Part shown: piece after piece, positions 25,270-35,889 of the stretch
Layout: each line of letters starts with the position of its first letter
How positions within the stretch are numbered: the first letter of the stretch is position 1
Origin: Epiperipatus broadwayi
Taxonomy: Eukaryota; Onychophora; Udeonychophora; Euonychophora; Peripatidae
DNA: 64,000 bases
Direction of reading: 5' to 3'
NCBI GenBank assembly: GCA_028023455.1
Contig: JAQFVV010000142.1
Span: forward strand, 167,501 to 231,500
Notes under the pieces: model-generated
Databases searched by the model: none
What the model was told of the DNA's origin: nothing
What the model saw: only the letters and a program-made list of their open reading frames with translations
Translations under genes and position numbers: made by a program

Positions 25270-25437
25270 CTAGGTGACTTCATGTCCGTTTGAAATTTTG
25301 GAAGCCAAGCTACCATCCTCCATCTTCAATCCGAATCTTGCCATGATATAGCCCCAAAGAATGCCATCTGCCACAGAAGATTCACCAGTACTTCCAAAGA
25401 ATCTTGAGGTAACCAGCCAAAAGACTGTATAACCGCC
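25270..25437 (-). CDS. Possible terminal exon, unknown protein
   Basis: The minus strand gives about 55 open codons ending in TAG at 25272-25270. Codons follow the purine-N-pyrimidine trend and the block is far less A+T-rich than its surroundings. Residues include GSTGESSVADGILWGYIMAR and MEDGSLASKISNGHEVT at the C-terminus. Acceptor candidates are TACCTCAAG (exon from 25402) and ATACAG further upstream. The frame does not join cleanly in phase with the exon at 26272-26343, so intervening exons or decay must be assumed. Family not recognised. Confidence 0.35.
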   Translation of the reverse strand, partial: GGYTVFWLVTSRFFGSTGESSVADGILWGYIMARFGLKMEDGSLASKISNGHEVT

Positions 25438-26271
25438 TTATCCACTTTTAACTATGTAATTTAATTTGTAAACTAATAATTTCATTATATTTAATGTTTT
25501 TTTTAAAAGCTCTGTTAATCTTTCATATCAATTCTTTGCTACCTAATTAATCTGTCATCCACCTCACACTTCTTATTATTTTTATCACTTAGTGCAGTTA
25601 TGATTTTATTTTAATAATATTTTTATAATTTCTCACTTTATTTATAAATGTCACTAAAAACTCAATCTTATGAACTTCTATTAAAAAGGGAAGGGGTGGG
25701 GAATTAATGAGTTCTTGTTAATTATTTTAAATACTTCGTAAGATCGGGTTATACTTTAAATGAATATTTTTTTAATCTAAATGTTTTATCGTAAATTTAT
25801 ATGAAATGTATAAATATTTTTGCAATCTGGGGTGGCTATTGGTGTCCATTAGTTTTATAAAATCTCTTATTGATCATCATTGCCATGAAGACTGGTGTCT
25901 TAAATTTGTTTGGTAATTTTGCACTCTTGTAGTTTTGCTTCTTATGTTAAGATATTGGTTCAGGAAGGGGGGAGCAATGCAACCTTCATTAATGTCAGTT
26001 AATTTATAATCAATGACTTTAGATTACGTAGATCATTATCCTAGCATGTCATTACGTATTTGTTAAACCCTTTAAGGCTTTTCTTTAAAAGTTAGATTTA
26101 TTGATTTTATATTATTATGATAGCGTTACTAGCATATGTCCAATTATTCATAAGCCACATAAGACTTTGGTCTGATTTGCCTGTACCTCACTCCAGGGAG
26201 TCACAATCATTTTGTTAGTTATTCTTCTCCTCCAAGTAAATATATTATATACTGCTTTGAATTGCCTGTAC

Positions 26272-26343
26272 CTCACTACAGAGATTCAATGCTGCATCGT
26301 TTGTATCCTCATCATAAAAGAAGTCTATGTTTACTTCTAGAAT
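26272..26343 (-). CDS. Possible internal exon, 24 codons, unknown protein
   Basis: Exactly 72 nt between a pyrimidine-rich acceptor (CTACTCTCACCTGAAG) and a donor (AGTGAG/GTACAG), in phase 0 at both ends. It reads LEVNIDFFYDEDTNDAAL then NLCSE. The upstream intron to the exon at 26414-26559 would be only 70 nt, and both sides agree in phase. A near-copy of the donor region (AGTGAGGTACAGGCAA) recurs at about 26178-26195, suggesting local duplication of an exon edge. Confidence 0.4.
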
Positions 26344-26413
26344 CTTCAGGTGAGAGTAGATGAAGCAATATATGGATGCACCGCAGCCCAGCCCATAGAA
26401 TCTTCCTACCTAC

Positions 26414-26559
26414 CTTTTTCTTTCTGTACCATTTAGCAGAAAGCTGGCGTGTACCATCGCTATAAAGAAATTGAAGAATGACCTTATCCTGGCCAAATGT
26501 GCCATTTCCTCTCACTGATATTATGCTAGCACCACCATTTCTTACAGTTAGTTTCCAGC
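26414..26559 (-). CDS. Possible internal exon, 48 codons, unknown protein
   Basis: 146 nt on the minus strand between acceptor TTTGCTAAACAG and donor AAAAAG/GTAGGT. It is open throughout in the frame containing VRNGGASIISVRGNGTFG, LQFLYSDGTRQ and AKWYRKKK. Composition and the purine-N-pyrimidine trend strongly favour coding on this strand. The pattern of beta-strand-like residues with Gly-Asn turns suggests an extracellular or beta-sandwich domain, but I cannot name the family. This is the most protein-like block in the window. Confidence 0.5.
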
Positions 26560-26615
26560 CTGTTTAGCAAAGTAAATCATAATGATATGCAGTGATAAAA
26601 CATTCTGTTTTCTCT

Positions 26616-26714
26616 TTATTTGTTGGAGTTTAAATCCAACTTCTCATGAAGCTGCCCTCCCTCGTTAATGAAATAAAGCTTTCCCGCAATTATTGAGTTT
26701 TCGCTACCCATCAT
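26616..26714 (-). CDS. Short open block upstream, unknown
   Basis: A 32-codon minus-strand frame from ATG at 26714 to TAA. It contains SIIAGKLYFINEGGQLHEKL and uses codons with the same purine-N-pyrimidine trend as the exon downstream. No donor site joins it in phase to 26559. It may be a separate exon whose splice site has decayed, or a relic. Confidence 0.25.
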   Translation of the reverse strand: MMGSENSIIAGKLYFINEGGQLHEKLDLNSNK

Positions 26715-28344
26715 TAAATGTTGAAAATGTAAAAGAAATAATGTTTTATGCTGCCAATCAAAAATGTATCCTCATTGTTATTATTATAAATCAAGTATAT
26801 AAATAAAATAAGCTTATGTATTGAAATCGTTAATCAGCGAAACTCAACTATATATTTATAAATGTATTTTTATGTATGAAATGATCACCAAACCACCCCG
26901 ATAAATCCATTTCTTGTAACTGCCGCACTAAATTAAATCTGTCAAAATAAAGTTAATTGTAATAAGTTTCTTGAATAGTTGTAATCCAAATAAAATTTCA
27001 CAAGTGTAGAGTTGATAATTGCATATATATAAACTCATTTTAATTCTGTTCAAAATAAGTATTTATATTTAGACTTAATTCAGTTGTTCAAATCCCTTAT
27101 TAATATTTATATTTATGTATACTTGTAACTTAATATCTTGGGTTCACTCAATCTCTCATCATCATCACCAGTTGAGTCTTATGTAAAACGTTGTAGCACC
27201 AGGCCAGCATATAATGAATTTATGTAGTATCACCATAGGTGTTGTTCATAATGTTATAGATTTGGGGAATGGGCAAATAGGTTAGAATTCATGATTGCTC
27301 CTGACCTGTGTATTTCATGCATGATTGGATTCGGGGTACTTGTGCTTAGATTCTAAATCTTGTTGGATGGACATACATTTTTGACCGGTACAATATATAA
27401 CACAATCATTAGATTATTAAAAGCCAAAAACAGAAATATTTGTGTTTGCCTTTAAGTGGTTCAAAATAAAACTTCCTTCATCAAATATCACATCTAAAAT
27501 CTGCTTTTTGAAGCTATTTAAAATCATTATATATATATTTTTGTATATATTTGGCAACAAAACAATATCTATAGGGCTTTTTGATTCTCTAAAATTACAT
27601 AAAATCTCCATTCATTTATGATTGAAAAAAGATTATTCAATAAAGTCATTGAACATATTTTTGCTAAAGTTAATAACAATATCTGCCATAATTATTAAAA
27701 TAACTTTTGTACATTTTAATTTGATAAATTCTAAAAAGAGGTACATCTAATTTAAGATCCGGTTGCACAATTTCCTGTGACTTCAGTTTTTAAAGTATTA
27801 AAACATCACCGTATTTTTAAAATGACTGCACATAATAAAGTTTAAAGAAAATATCCATTGTTTTTCAAGAATGGGCTTAAATATCATTTTAGTGAAATAT
27901 TTGGAGTAGAACATGAAAATTTTCATTGAGCCGTATCTCTAAATCTCCTCCATATATAGGTAAGAAAGTTGCATACTGAATGAAGGTTAATGAAATTCAA
28001 ACCCAGTACATTGAAATAAGTCTTTATGAATAAATGTTAAATGAGCCTTTTAAGACAGGATTTGATGTATGATGACCAGAAAATATAATTAGGGTACCTT
28101 ATATAAACATTTATATAAGAAATAACATAATCAAGAGTCAGTTTTAATTAAATGTCAATTAAAATTCAAATATCTATCAATCTCTGGATAAATATATGAA
28201 ATAATATTGTTTTAAAATAATTCATATATGTACATGTATTGAGATATGAGTTATCAACAAAAACATTATCATCATTTTCATTAAAAGGAATTTCTGGTAC
28301 CATATATATATACATACATACATATAGTAATGGTAACTATTAAC
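26715..28344. other. AT-rich spacer
   Basis: Contains a less AT-rich stretch at 27150-27390 with no open frame. Its minus strand (TACCGGTCAAAAATGTAT...) faintly resembles 35510-35600, so it may be a scrap of the same repeat. No gene called. Confidence 0.45.
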
Positions 28345-29975
28345 AATAGATGTAGAATATACAACAAATAATTTGAGATTAGTAGATGATTAACTAACAT
28401 TCACTCTATATACAAATACTCATTTATTTCTAGTACAATACATTCTGAATGTCACACACTGGAGAGCACATTCTTAGAGCTATGGAGGGGGTTTCTTTTT
28501 ACAAGTTATGTGTGTGGCATTAATTATATGTATTAATTAATTAACACATATGGTATAAAACAAAAGTATTATAGCAATATGACAATTAAGTGTAAATAAT
28601 TCATGTATTTTATGAAATATCAAAGTATTTTAGTCTATATTTGCATCAATATAGGCATAAAATAAGAATCAACAACTTATTAATAATTAAATAATTTATT
28701 AATGGAAAAAAAATAATGAACTAAATTAATAGTATCTTACTTAGACATTTCTTTTATGAATATTTTCAAAAAAGAGATTCGAACACAAGTTCAAGTCTTT
28801 TCTGCAATTTTATGTTTTAATTTCTTTCATATAGAAAATAAATTATTATTAATAATTTCTGAAAAACATTTATTAAAATGGCTTCATCATTCTTGGTATT
28901 CATAAACTACAATATAGTTCATTTCTTTAATAATACAATATTTTCTTTCAAAATCTCAGACTTAGTTTTCATTCCTTTTTTTAATTAGAATAACTTTCAT
29001 AGTTCATAATATCTCTTTATTTATTTGTCTTGAATATTTTATTTTTCTAAATTAAATTACCATTTTTCTTGACATTACTTTTTTTTCTGAATACTTTTAT
29101 CCATTTTAGTATTACCCAATGAGCAGTGAATACAATAATGTATAATATTAGTATTATACTTTAACATAGAATAACATTATTAGTAATATATCTATAAAGT
29201 TTCAGCAGCTTCAAATAGTTGATAAGAAAGATATTGGATATTATACTGAAGGTACGAGAACTTGTTATTTGCTTGTCTAATGCTCCACATTACCTTAAAA
29301 TCCAAATATAAAAAAGTATTTTTATCAATTTTAATAAAGTAGTTACAAATTTGTACTTCTTTTATATTTTTAACTTGATAAAAAGTCATTTTATTTCATT
29401 CTCTACTTCTAGTAAGAGCAACAGAAAGAGAATCTTATTTCAATATATTTGATTTAATAAAACCCTCCAACCATAGCCCACCAAAACAGGGCTTACTAAC
29501 AATGGGATTTCGTTATAAACTAGAAGAATGATATATTCACCTTGTATCCTCTGACTAAGTTTTTCACTAACACTCATTTGTATTCTATTGACTTTTGGAT
29601 CAATCCTTCTTTGTATACATCCTGTAACCTCACCTAGCTAATTTTTGTTGTTTCTTTGTATTCGTCTATAGGTCAAATAAAATTATCTTGAAAGAGAATA
29701 TATTTGACCTCATTTACATATAAAAGTTTTTGCTATCTTTATAAATATTTGGGGTCATATCCATAACGAATTTAAAAACTATTTGCTTTAGAAACAAAGG
29801 GGAAATAATTAACAAAATAAATATATCAACTTGTGCATATTTTATTTCGCTTTTCTTTATTTCAATCCTACAGGTATGTATATATATTTGTAAATGAGTA
29901 CACACACTTTGGTTTTTGAAAGTATCACTATGTAACTTTGGCATTGCCAGTATAATAGTTACATATTCCCTTCCA
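28345..29975 (+). repeat. Segmental duplication, copy A (about 1.6 kb)
   Basis: Co-linear with 31390-33172. Shared ordered blocks include GGCATTAATTATATGTATTA, TTTTATGAAATATCAAAGTA, CATAAACTACAATATAGTT, CTTCAAATAGTTGATA and ACTATGTAACTTTGGCATTG. Copy A is the empty site for the foldback and the SINE found in copy B, and it carries its own insertion at 29453-29696. Non-coding; the 120-codon minus frame across the right edge is not conserved in copy B. Confidence 0.85.
29442..29707 (+). mobile_element. Unidentified 244 bp insertion with 11 bp TSD
   Basis: AATATATTTGA occurs at 29442-29452 and 29697-29707. Copy B of the duplication has a single, diverged version of this site near 32935-32945 (TTCAATATTTTTGACCTC). 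The insert includes CCCACCAAAACAGGGCTTAC and ends near CTTGAAAGAG. It has no inverted repeat and no recognisable tRNA boxes. A TSD of this length points to a retroposed sequence of unknown origin. Confidence 0.6.
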
Positions 29976-30369
29976 TCAAAAGGAGACAATGAGACTATGA
30001 CATATTCCATTTTTCTTCTTAAATCACAACTCCATTCGTTTTTTGTATAATTATTTTCTTTTGACATTTTTGTCAAATAAAACTGTTAAAATGAAAGAAA
30101 TTTTTGCTTTAATTACAAGCTGGTATTTATCTATTTCACATAGTTTACTGGATTCAAATCTTCTGGAGATAAGTCCTATTCAAGTTCTGTATTTTTTATT
30201 AAAAACATTGCATTTTTCATTACCCCAAATCATTAATTTTTTAAACTAATCCAATGTCAACATGGAGCAAGCCATCCTTTATCTTGGTAAAATTAGGTTT
30301 TATCTCTTTTTCATATATTTAGTTATTGGTGAAAATATATTTTGTGATGACTTAATCCATATTACATTG

Positions 30370-31085
30370 TCTTCAATCTGAATTGGTAGTTTTATTTTTA
30401 TCTTGCTCTTTTCTTCCAGTTTTGGTATCCTTTGGTTCACCAACTGCAGAATTCAACTCTCTGACTGTAGTAATCTGTCGGTTTAAACTCAATTGCCTTT
30501 TAATATTTAATCTTTTTCTTTTGTAGGCTTTAGAATATTGAACAGATTTATTTTTGACTTTCTTCAAATATTCTTTCTTATCAATAGTTAGGAAATTAAT
30601 TTCATTTTCTGATTTTCAGATTTTATCAAACAGTGAATTATGGCACTATTTCACATATATAATTATTTTTGTAGATGTCTGGATTAATATATCTATCAAA
30701 ATGATCCATATTCAATACTTCAGTGTTATTGTGTTATAAATGTTTCATCTTCATCATGCTTTTTAACATCTATCACACTGATGATGATTTCTTTCACTGT
30801 TTCTTTAGGTTCATTTATCAGGTTCACATCCTCACTGATGATAACACCTTTTTTTGCTTATCTCTTCTATTATCTTCTTCTTTCATTTTTTCTTGGTTTC
30901 TGATCCATTTTTTAAGCCGTTCTTCACATTTTTCTTTATTTGGAATTATTGCTGCTAGCAACCTTTCTCCCATTCAATGTAAATGTGACTGCTACTAGTT
31001 TTTTCTCTTTTACTATCCAAGATGAATCCATATTTATTTGCTGTTCACTGTTTTTCTTCTTCACTCATGTTAACATTCATCTTTA
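30370..31085 (-). pseudogene. Decayed protein gene, unrecognised
   Basis: The minus strand reads as a broken charged protein: an ATG-led MNVNMSEEEKQ, then CEERLKKWIRNQEKMKEEDN, ISEDVNLINEPKETVKEIII, and an open 64-codon 3' part with KKVKNKSVQYSKAYKRKRLN and GEPKDTKTGRKEQDKNK before the stop at 30373. At least three frameshifts and several stops separate these. The composition suggests a coiled-coil or basic nuclear/cytoskeletal protein. It lies between the two segmental duplicates. Processed pseudogene or dead single-copy gene cannot be told apart here. Confidence 0.45.
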
Positions 31086-31356
31086 TATTAATATTTAATA
31101 ATTTTTCGATATGTTAGTTTTTTTCTATTATTCTTTAAATTAATAACAACATCAGCCCTTCCCAGTACAATGTTATTCAGATCTTCCCTCTTTTAACTTT
31201 AATCTTGACTTTCTGTTTTCTAGTTTTTTTAAAAAAATTCTTTTCTCTATTTTATACACATATATGTACCACATACCATTATCTTCTTCATCAGAATAGA
31301 ATATTCAAAGCCTATATATTATTGGCACTAATTTATACAATAAAACTATTAGCTAT

Positions 31357-31385
31357 AGAAGAAGAAGAAGAAGAAGAAGAAGAAA
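31357..31385 (+). repeat. Short GAA run
   Basis: About nine GAA units at the left edge of segmental duplicate B. Confidence 0.9.
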
Positions 31386-31918
31386 TAGAATATACAAGCA
31401 AATGATATGAGACTAGTAGTTAATTAACTAAGACTCAATCTATACAGAAATATTCATTTGCTTCTAATACCATATATTTCAAATATCATGCACCAGAGAG
31501 CTTGTTCTCAAAGATGTTTTTTTTTTTTCATATGGGTGGCATTAATTATATGTATTAATTAGCATGTGTGGTATAACATAAAAGTATTATAGCAATACAA
31601 TAATTTAAGTATAAGTAATTTGTGTATTTTATGAAATATCAAAGTATTATATTCTATACTTCCCTTCAATATAGGGATAAAATAACAATCATCAATTTAC
31701 TAATAATGAAAAATCTATCAATGGAAGTAAATAAATAAATAATAAACTAAATTAATAATATATTTCTTGAATGCTTTTCAAGAAAGAGATTATAATAAAA
31801 GTTCTTTTCTTTTCTACAACTTTTGTTTTAATTTCTCTCATATAGGAAATAAATTATTATTAATGATTTCTGCAGAACTTTCATTAAAATTATTTCATAC
31901 AACTTAGTATTCATAAAC

Positions 31919-32233
31919 TACAATATAGTTAAAATAAGAGTCATAGATCACATGACCCTATCTCTTAAGCTTGTAAGTTATAAAACAATGAGGATTGCCA
32001 ATTCCTCTACAAGCTTTGTGTTAAATGCTTAGCTAGAGCCGGCACTTAAAATATCTCTGTCAGGAACCCCTCCCCAAACCCCTGACCATGGTTTCGTGCT
32101 TTGGCACTCCTCAGAGAGGAGACAGCCAGAGCCAGCACTTAAAAATCTCTGTCAGGAACCCCTTCCCAAACCCCTGACCATGGTTTCATGCTTGTAGAGG
32201 AATTGGCAATCCTCATTGTTTTACAATATAGTT
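31919..32233 (-). mobile_element. Foldback retroposon-like element, family D
   Basis: Exact 12 bp TSD TACAATATAGTT (31919-31930, 32222-32233), with the single empty site in copy A at 28908-28919. The 291 bp element has perfect 33 bp inverted arms (31982-32014 and 32189-32221; AACAATGAGGATTGCCAATT). Between them is a roughly 69 bp unit present twice (about 32033-32101 and 32125-32193; shared CTCTGTCAGGAACCCCT and CCCCTGACCATGGTTTC). On the left only is a 51 nt tail. In the retroposon reading direction the tail contains GAGATAGGGTCATGTGAT, close to the family A tail, then CTATGACTCTTATTTT. Confidence 0.8.
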
Positions 32234-32569
32234 CATTTCTTTAATAATTCACATTTAAAGACTTTATTATACTATCATCATTCATGAACAAAATATAATA
32301 TTTTCTTTTAAAATCTAAGACTTAATTGTTATTCTAATTTTAATTAGAATAATCTTTGATAATTCATTATCTCTCCTTATTTATTTGTCTTAAATGTTAA
32401 AGAAAAATATACAATTTTAAATTTTCCTTCTCTAAATTATCTTACTATTTGTCTAGACTTTACTTCTTGTTTTGAAAATCTTTATCCCTTTTAGTATTAT
32501 CCAACAAGCAGTGAAATTTTTATTTTTACATAGAATAGCATTATTAGCAACTTATTTATAAAGTTTTAG

Positions 32570-32708
32570 CAACTTCAAATAGTTTTTTTTTTCATATGTC
32601 ATAGCATCGGCCGGGACGCGAACTCACAACCGTCTACAACCAACTACTTGCTTGCAAGGCGGCTGCGATGACCTCTCGGCTAACAATGCTTGACAACTTC
32701 AAATAGTT
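32570..32708 (-). mobile_element. Minimal tRNA-derived SINE, copy 2
   Basis: The element (32585-32693) is flanked by exact 15 bp TSDs CAACTTCAAATAGTT. The matching empty site is in duplicate A at 29206-29220 (CAGCTTCAAATAGTT). On the minus strand it reads TTGTTAGCCGAGAGGTCATC (A box) through AGTTCGCGTCCCGG (B box) to GATGCTATGACATATG plus an A run. It is the best-preserved copy with the A tail, and direct proof of insertion rather than deletion. Confidence 0.9.
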
Positions 32709-33175
32709 GATATGAAAGATACTGAGCATGATACTGAAGATAAGAAAATGACGTGTCTAATACTCCATATTTTACCTAAAAATCCAAATATAAAAAGTAT
32801 TTTTATCAATTTTAATAAATTAAAGTAGTTACAAAATTGTGTTTCTTCTATATTTTTAACTTGATAAAAAAAAAAAAATCATCTTACTTACTTCTCTACT
32901 TCTAATAAGAGCGAGAGAAAAAAAATCTCATTTCAATATTTTTGACCTCATTTACATATAAAAGCTTTTGTTGTCTTTATAAATTTTTGGGATCATCTCT
33001 ATAACGAATTTAAAGACTATTTGTTTTGAAACAAAGGGAAAATTAACTAAATAAATATATCCACTTGTGCAAATTTCATTTCTCCCTTTTTTATTTCAAG
33101 CTAGTACACACATCTTGATTTTCAAAAGTATCACTATGTAACTTTGGCATTGTCAATATAATAGTTACAGTATAT

Positions 33176-33741
33176 ATATATTAATCATTTCTAAAGTTGC
33201 ATTATTATATATATATGTATTACATATACATTGAGCTATGTTTAATTTAAAGTATATATATATGTATCTGAACTTTGGATTTTTCAGTCTATATTCCCTC
33301 TTCATTCCATCTCAAACAACTGACATACATAACCACATACATGATAAAAGATAGATGATGCCCCATATACATATTTCATGCAGAAACACCAGCACTCATT
33401 ATTTGGGCCGTATCATAATCTCTCACACAAATACAATCAGTTCTTGGCTTATATTAAAATAGCAATTCATTAAATTTTAATGGGCAATCTTCTCACCATT
33501 TCAATTATTCAACTGTCCATTTCATTAAAAAACCAATGCTGGAACACTCAACGCCCTTGCCCAATTTGATCTTGTAGTCATACCAAGTTAACATTATATC
33601 AATCTAACCCCTCATATTATCAGACCATTATGTATCCTTATATTAATGAGAGGGATGAGTTGAACTTATAGACATAACTATTTCCAAACAATATGTATTA
33701 GCCTATTCATTCAGTACAACTTAATATATATATATATATAT
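33176..33741. other. AT-rich spacer with TA runs
   Basis: A less AT-rich stretch at 33330-33640 (CCAATGCTGGAACACTCAAC, CCAATTTGATCTTGTAG) may be decayed transposon coding sequence, but I could not match it. The stretch ends in a TA run at 33725-33741. Confidence 0.4.
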
Positions 33742-35530
33742 TGTAACAGAATAAGTATATGCCGTTACATTTCTTTCAAATAAAAGTAAAAAAAAATATA
33801 TAAAATCATCATCGAGTAGAAATATATGTTTAAAAAAAAAAAAAAAGAAGGCGAATTTAATAATTTGATTTGAATTAATATATATAATACACAGATGGCA
33901 AACTAATTATATAATTTAAAGTTAAAATCTAAACACAAAATTCTTTTTAATATAAAAGAATTTTTTTTAAAAAATGCTGTTAATTAATTATTTTTATTCT
34001 TAAAATGGAAATGATTTTCTATTTTCACATAATTGCAAACATGCCCTTGGGCATATAGTCAGATAAGAGATAAATTAAAAAAATACTATTGATAGGAGTT
34101 CAGATAAGGGAGATTAAAAAAAAACCTTTGAAGGGAGAGGAGATTTTGGATGGCTCTTGCTGATTGTGAATTATTAAGTATATTTAGAGGTGTATTGCGG
34201 ATCTCCAAATTGTAAGGGTCAGAAATAATTTACATTTCTCGTATTTGCAGCAGCTGAAGCAGTCTCCAGAATAGGATGGTTTCCAGAAAGTAGCCAGCAA
34301 TGGACTTCTCTCTATCTAGAAGAATAGGAAATGAAAAGAACTTGGAATTCTACCATGCATCAAGGATTACAAAAATGGACCTTACCTATAGCATTGGAAA
34401 GTATAAACTTTTCTTTTCAATGAAGCATGAACATTAATTATATAATGCGAACTTTTTCCAGTATTTAAGTGTCACTTAACTTTTAAAAGAAATCTCTTAT
34501 CTGACTAAATTTTAAATTATTTATCTATTTTTTTTTTTAAAAAAATATGCTTAATATCATTTCCATTCTCGTAATTTCTTTTAAATTAATTATTTAAAGT
34601 GAGCATGAATGGCTGCATAGATTCGCAAAATTGTTAGTTTAAATTGTGTTACTTTTGGGCTAATTGTTTCGTAGTTGGATCGAAGCTAGTGGATAGATGT
34701 ACGGATGTTTTATGTCAATGTAACTTGAGTAGGTGCATTGGATACTTGTTCTCTTGTACCATGTTAGCATACAGGGCAATGTGCCCAACTGAATGCATGA
34801 CCCCAAAGAAGTAGTCATATCATTGCAATGGTCATAGACGTATTTCCTATGCCATTGATTTTCTTATGCTCTGACTGGGACAGTAAGCCGGCAAAGACCG
34901 CTATCCCCATTTACAGAGCTTCTCATATAATTTCATTCTTGTATTATGGGGAAGATGCTCATTCCTTCTCTCCATGATTCATTATTTTTCTAATGATATC
35001 ATGCTACAGATGTAAAAATTCCTGTTAGCATGATTGTGTTATGCTAATAATCTCATTTTGCATTGGTCACATCGGTATATCAGTAAGCTAGCATTGGTTT
35101 AAATGCAAGATTTTTGGTCTAAGATTAAAAGGGCTTGCATAATCTAGTAGCATGTTCACACTTACTAAAATATTAAAATTGTATTTAAATCTATTAAACG
35201 CTTCCATCTGTGCATATAGTCCAAATCAATTAGTTGATTTAATTTTCAGAATCTTTTTAATGCATGTGCACGTTATAATAAAATGTTTTGTTGAATTAAT
35301 TTTGGCAGTAACTTATTTTATATATTTTATTAATATTTAAAAGTAAGCATTAGAAATTTGAATATATAGTATGATATTTTTAAGCTCAGTTTCTCCCTGA
35401 GCTAGCAACTGGTGCTTTCAGTTCGATAAAAAGGTAACCTCTCCTGTGCGTATCTGCCTGCTGTATAAATTTTCCAGGTTCAAATGGCCTGGTGGCACCC
35501 CTGGTGTGTACCGGTCAAAACATGTATACC
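33742..35530 (+). mobile_element. LTR-like element, diverged copy 3
   Basis: It starts TGTAACAGAATAAG inside a TA run, like the 60868 copy. It follows the same order of blocks: ATGGAAATGATTT, CCTTGGGCAT with GTCAGATA, ATCATTTCCATTCTC, GAGCATGAATGGCTGCATAG, TTGTTTCGTAGTTGGATCG, GTATCTGCCTGCTGTATAAA and CCAGGTTCAAATGGCCTGG. It then departs from the other copies near GGTGGCACCCC (35488). The CRE/TATA region is not conserved here. A stem-loop at 34998-35034 occupies the same place as in the other copies but with a different stem. Confidence 0.6.
34998..35034 (+). other. Stem-loop at the conserved position, copy 3
   Basis: ATCATGCTACAG, loop beginning ATGTAAAAATT, then CTGTTAGCATGAT. The stem has one bulged base. 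The loop start ATGTA matches the hairpins at 37828 and 62075, while the stem sequence is quite different. Confidence 0.55.
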
Positions 35531-35755
35531 CATCTAACATGAGCTGGAACTCACAAAATGTACTTCAAACCCAGTCAAGCCCAAGATTTAGGTCAGGGAC
35601 CAGCCTGGATTCAAACCCACTCTCTAAGCCCTAGATCTAACAACTACTGAATAACATAATAGTGATGGCACATGAGAATTAATCTTATGTAAAAGTTTGT
35701 TAATTGGTCGGCCAAAAACCAATTAGCAATAAAATATTATTAGCTCTCTTCAAGA

Positions 35756-35880
35756 TATTACAAATAAATCTGTTATATATATATATATATATATATATAA
35801 CAGATTTATTTGTAATATATTATATATATATATATATAAACATTACAAGCATAAATATATATATATATATTACAAGACAT
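35756..35880. repeat. Palindrome around a TA run, then a second TA run
   Basis: ATTACAAATAAATCTGTTA is mirrored exactly by TAACAGATTTATTTGTAAT with a TA run between (35758-35817), giving a near-perfect 60 bp palindrome. It is followed by more TA repeat to about 35870. Confidence 0.85.
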
Positions 35881-35889
35881 AAAAGATGA

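Larger units (their letters stand above)
31390..33172 (+). repeat. Segmental duplication, copy B (about 1.8 kb)
   Basis: Direct copy of 28345-29975 lying about 3 kb downstream. It is longer because it contains a foldback element (31931-32221) and a SINE (32585-32693), both absent from copy A at the corresponding sites. It lacks the 244 bp insertion of copy A. The two copies therefore parted before all three insertions. Confidence 0.85.

Noticed and set aside
29714-30076. 120-codon minus-strand frame
   Set aside because: It crosses the edge of segmental duplicate A and is not open in copy B. No motif.
32033-32193. CCCTGACCATGG-containing repeat as a coding exon
   Set aside because: It is a unit duplicated inside foldback family D, with no open frame spanning it.
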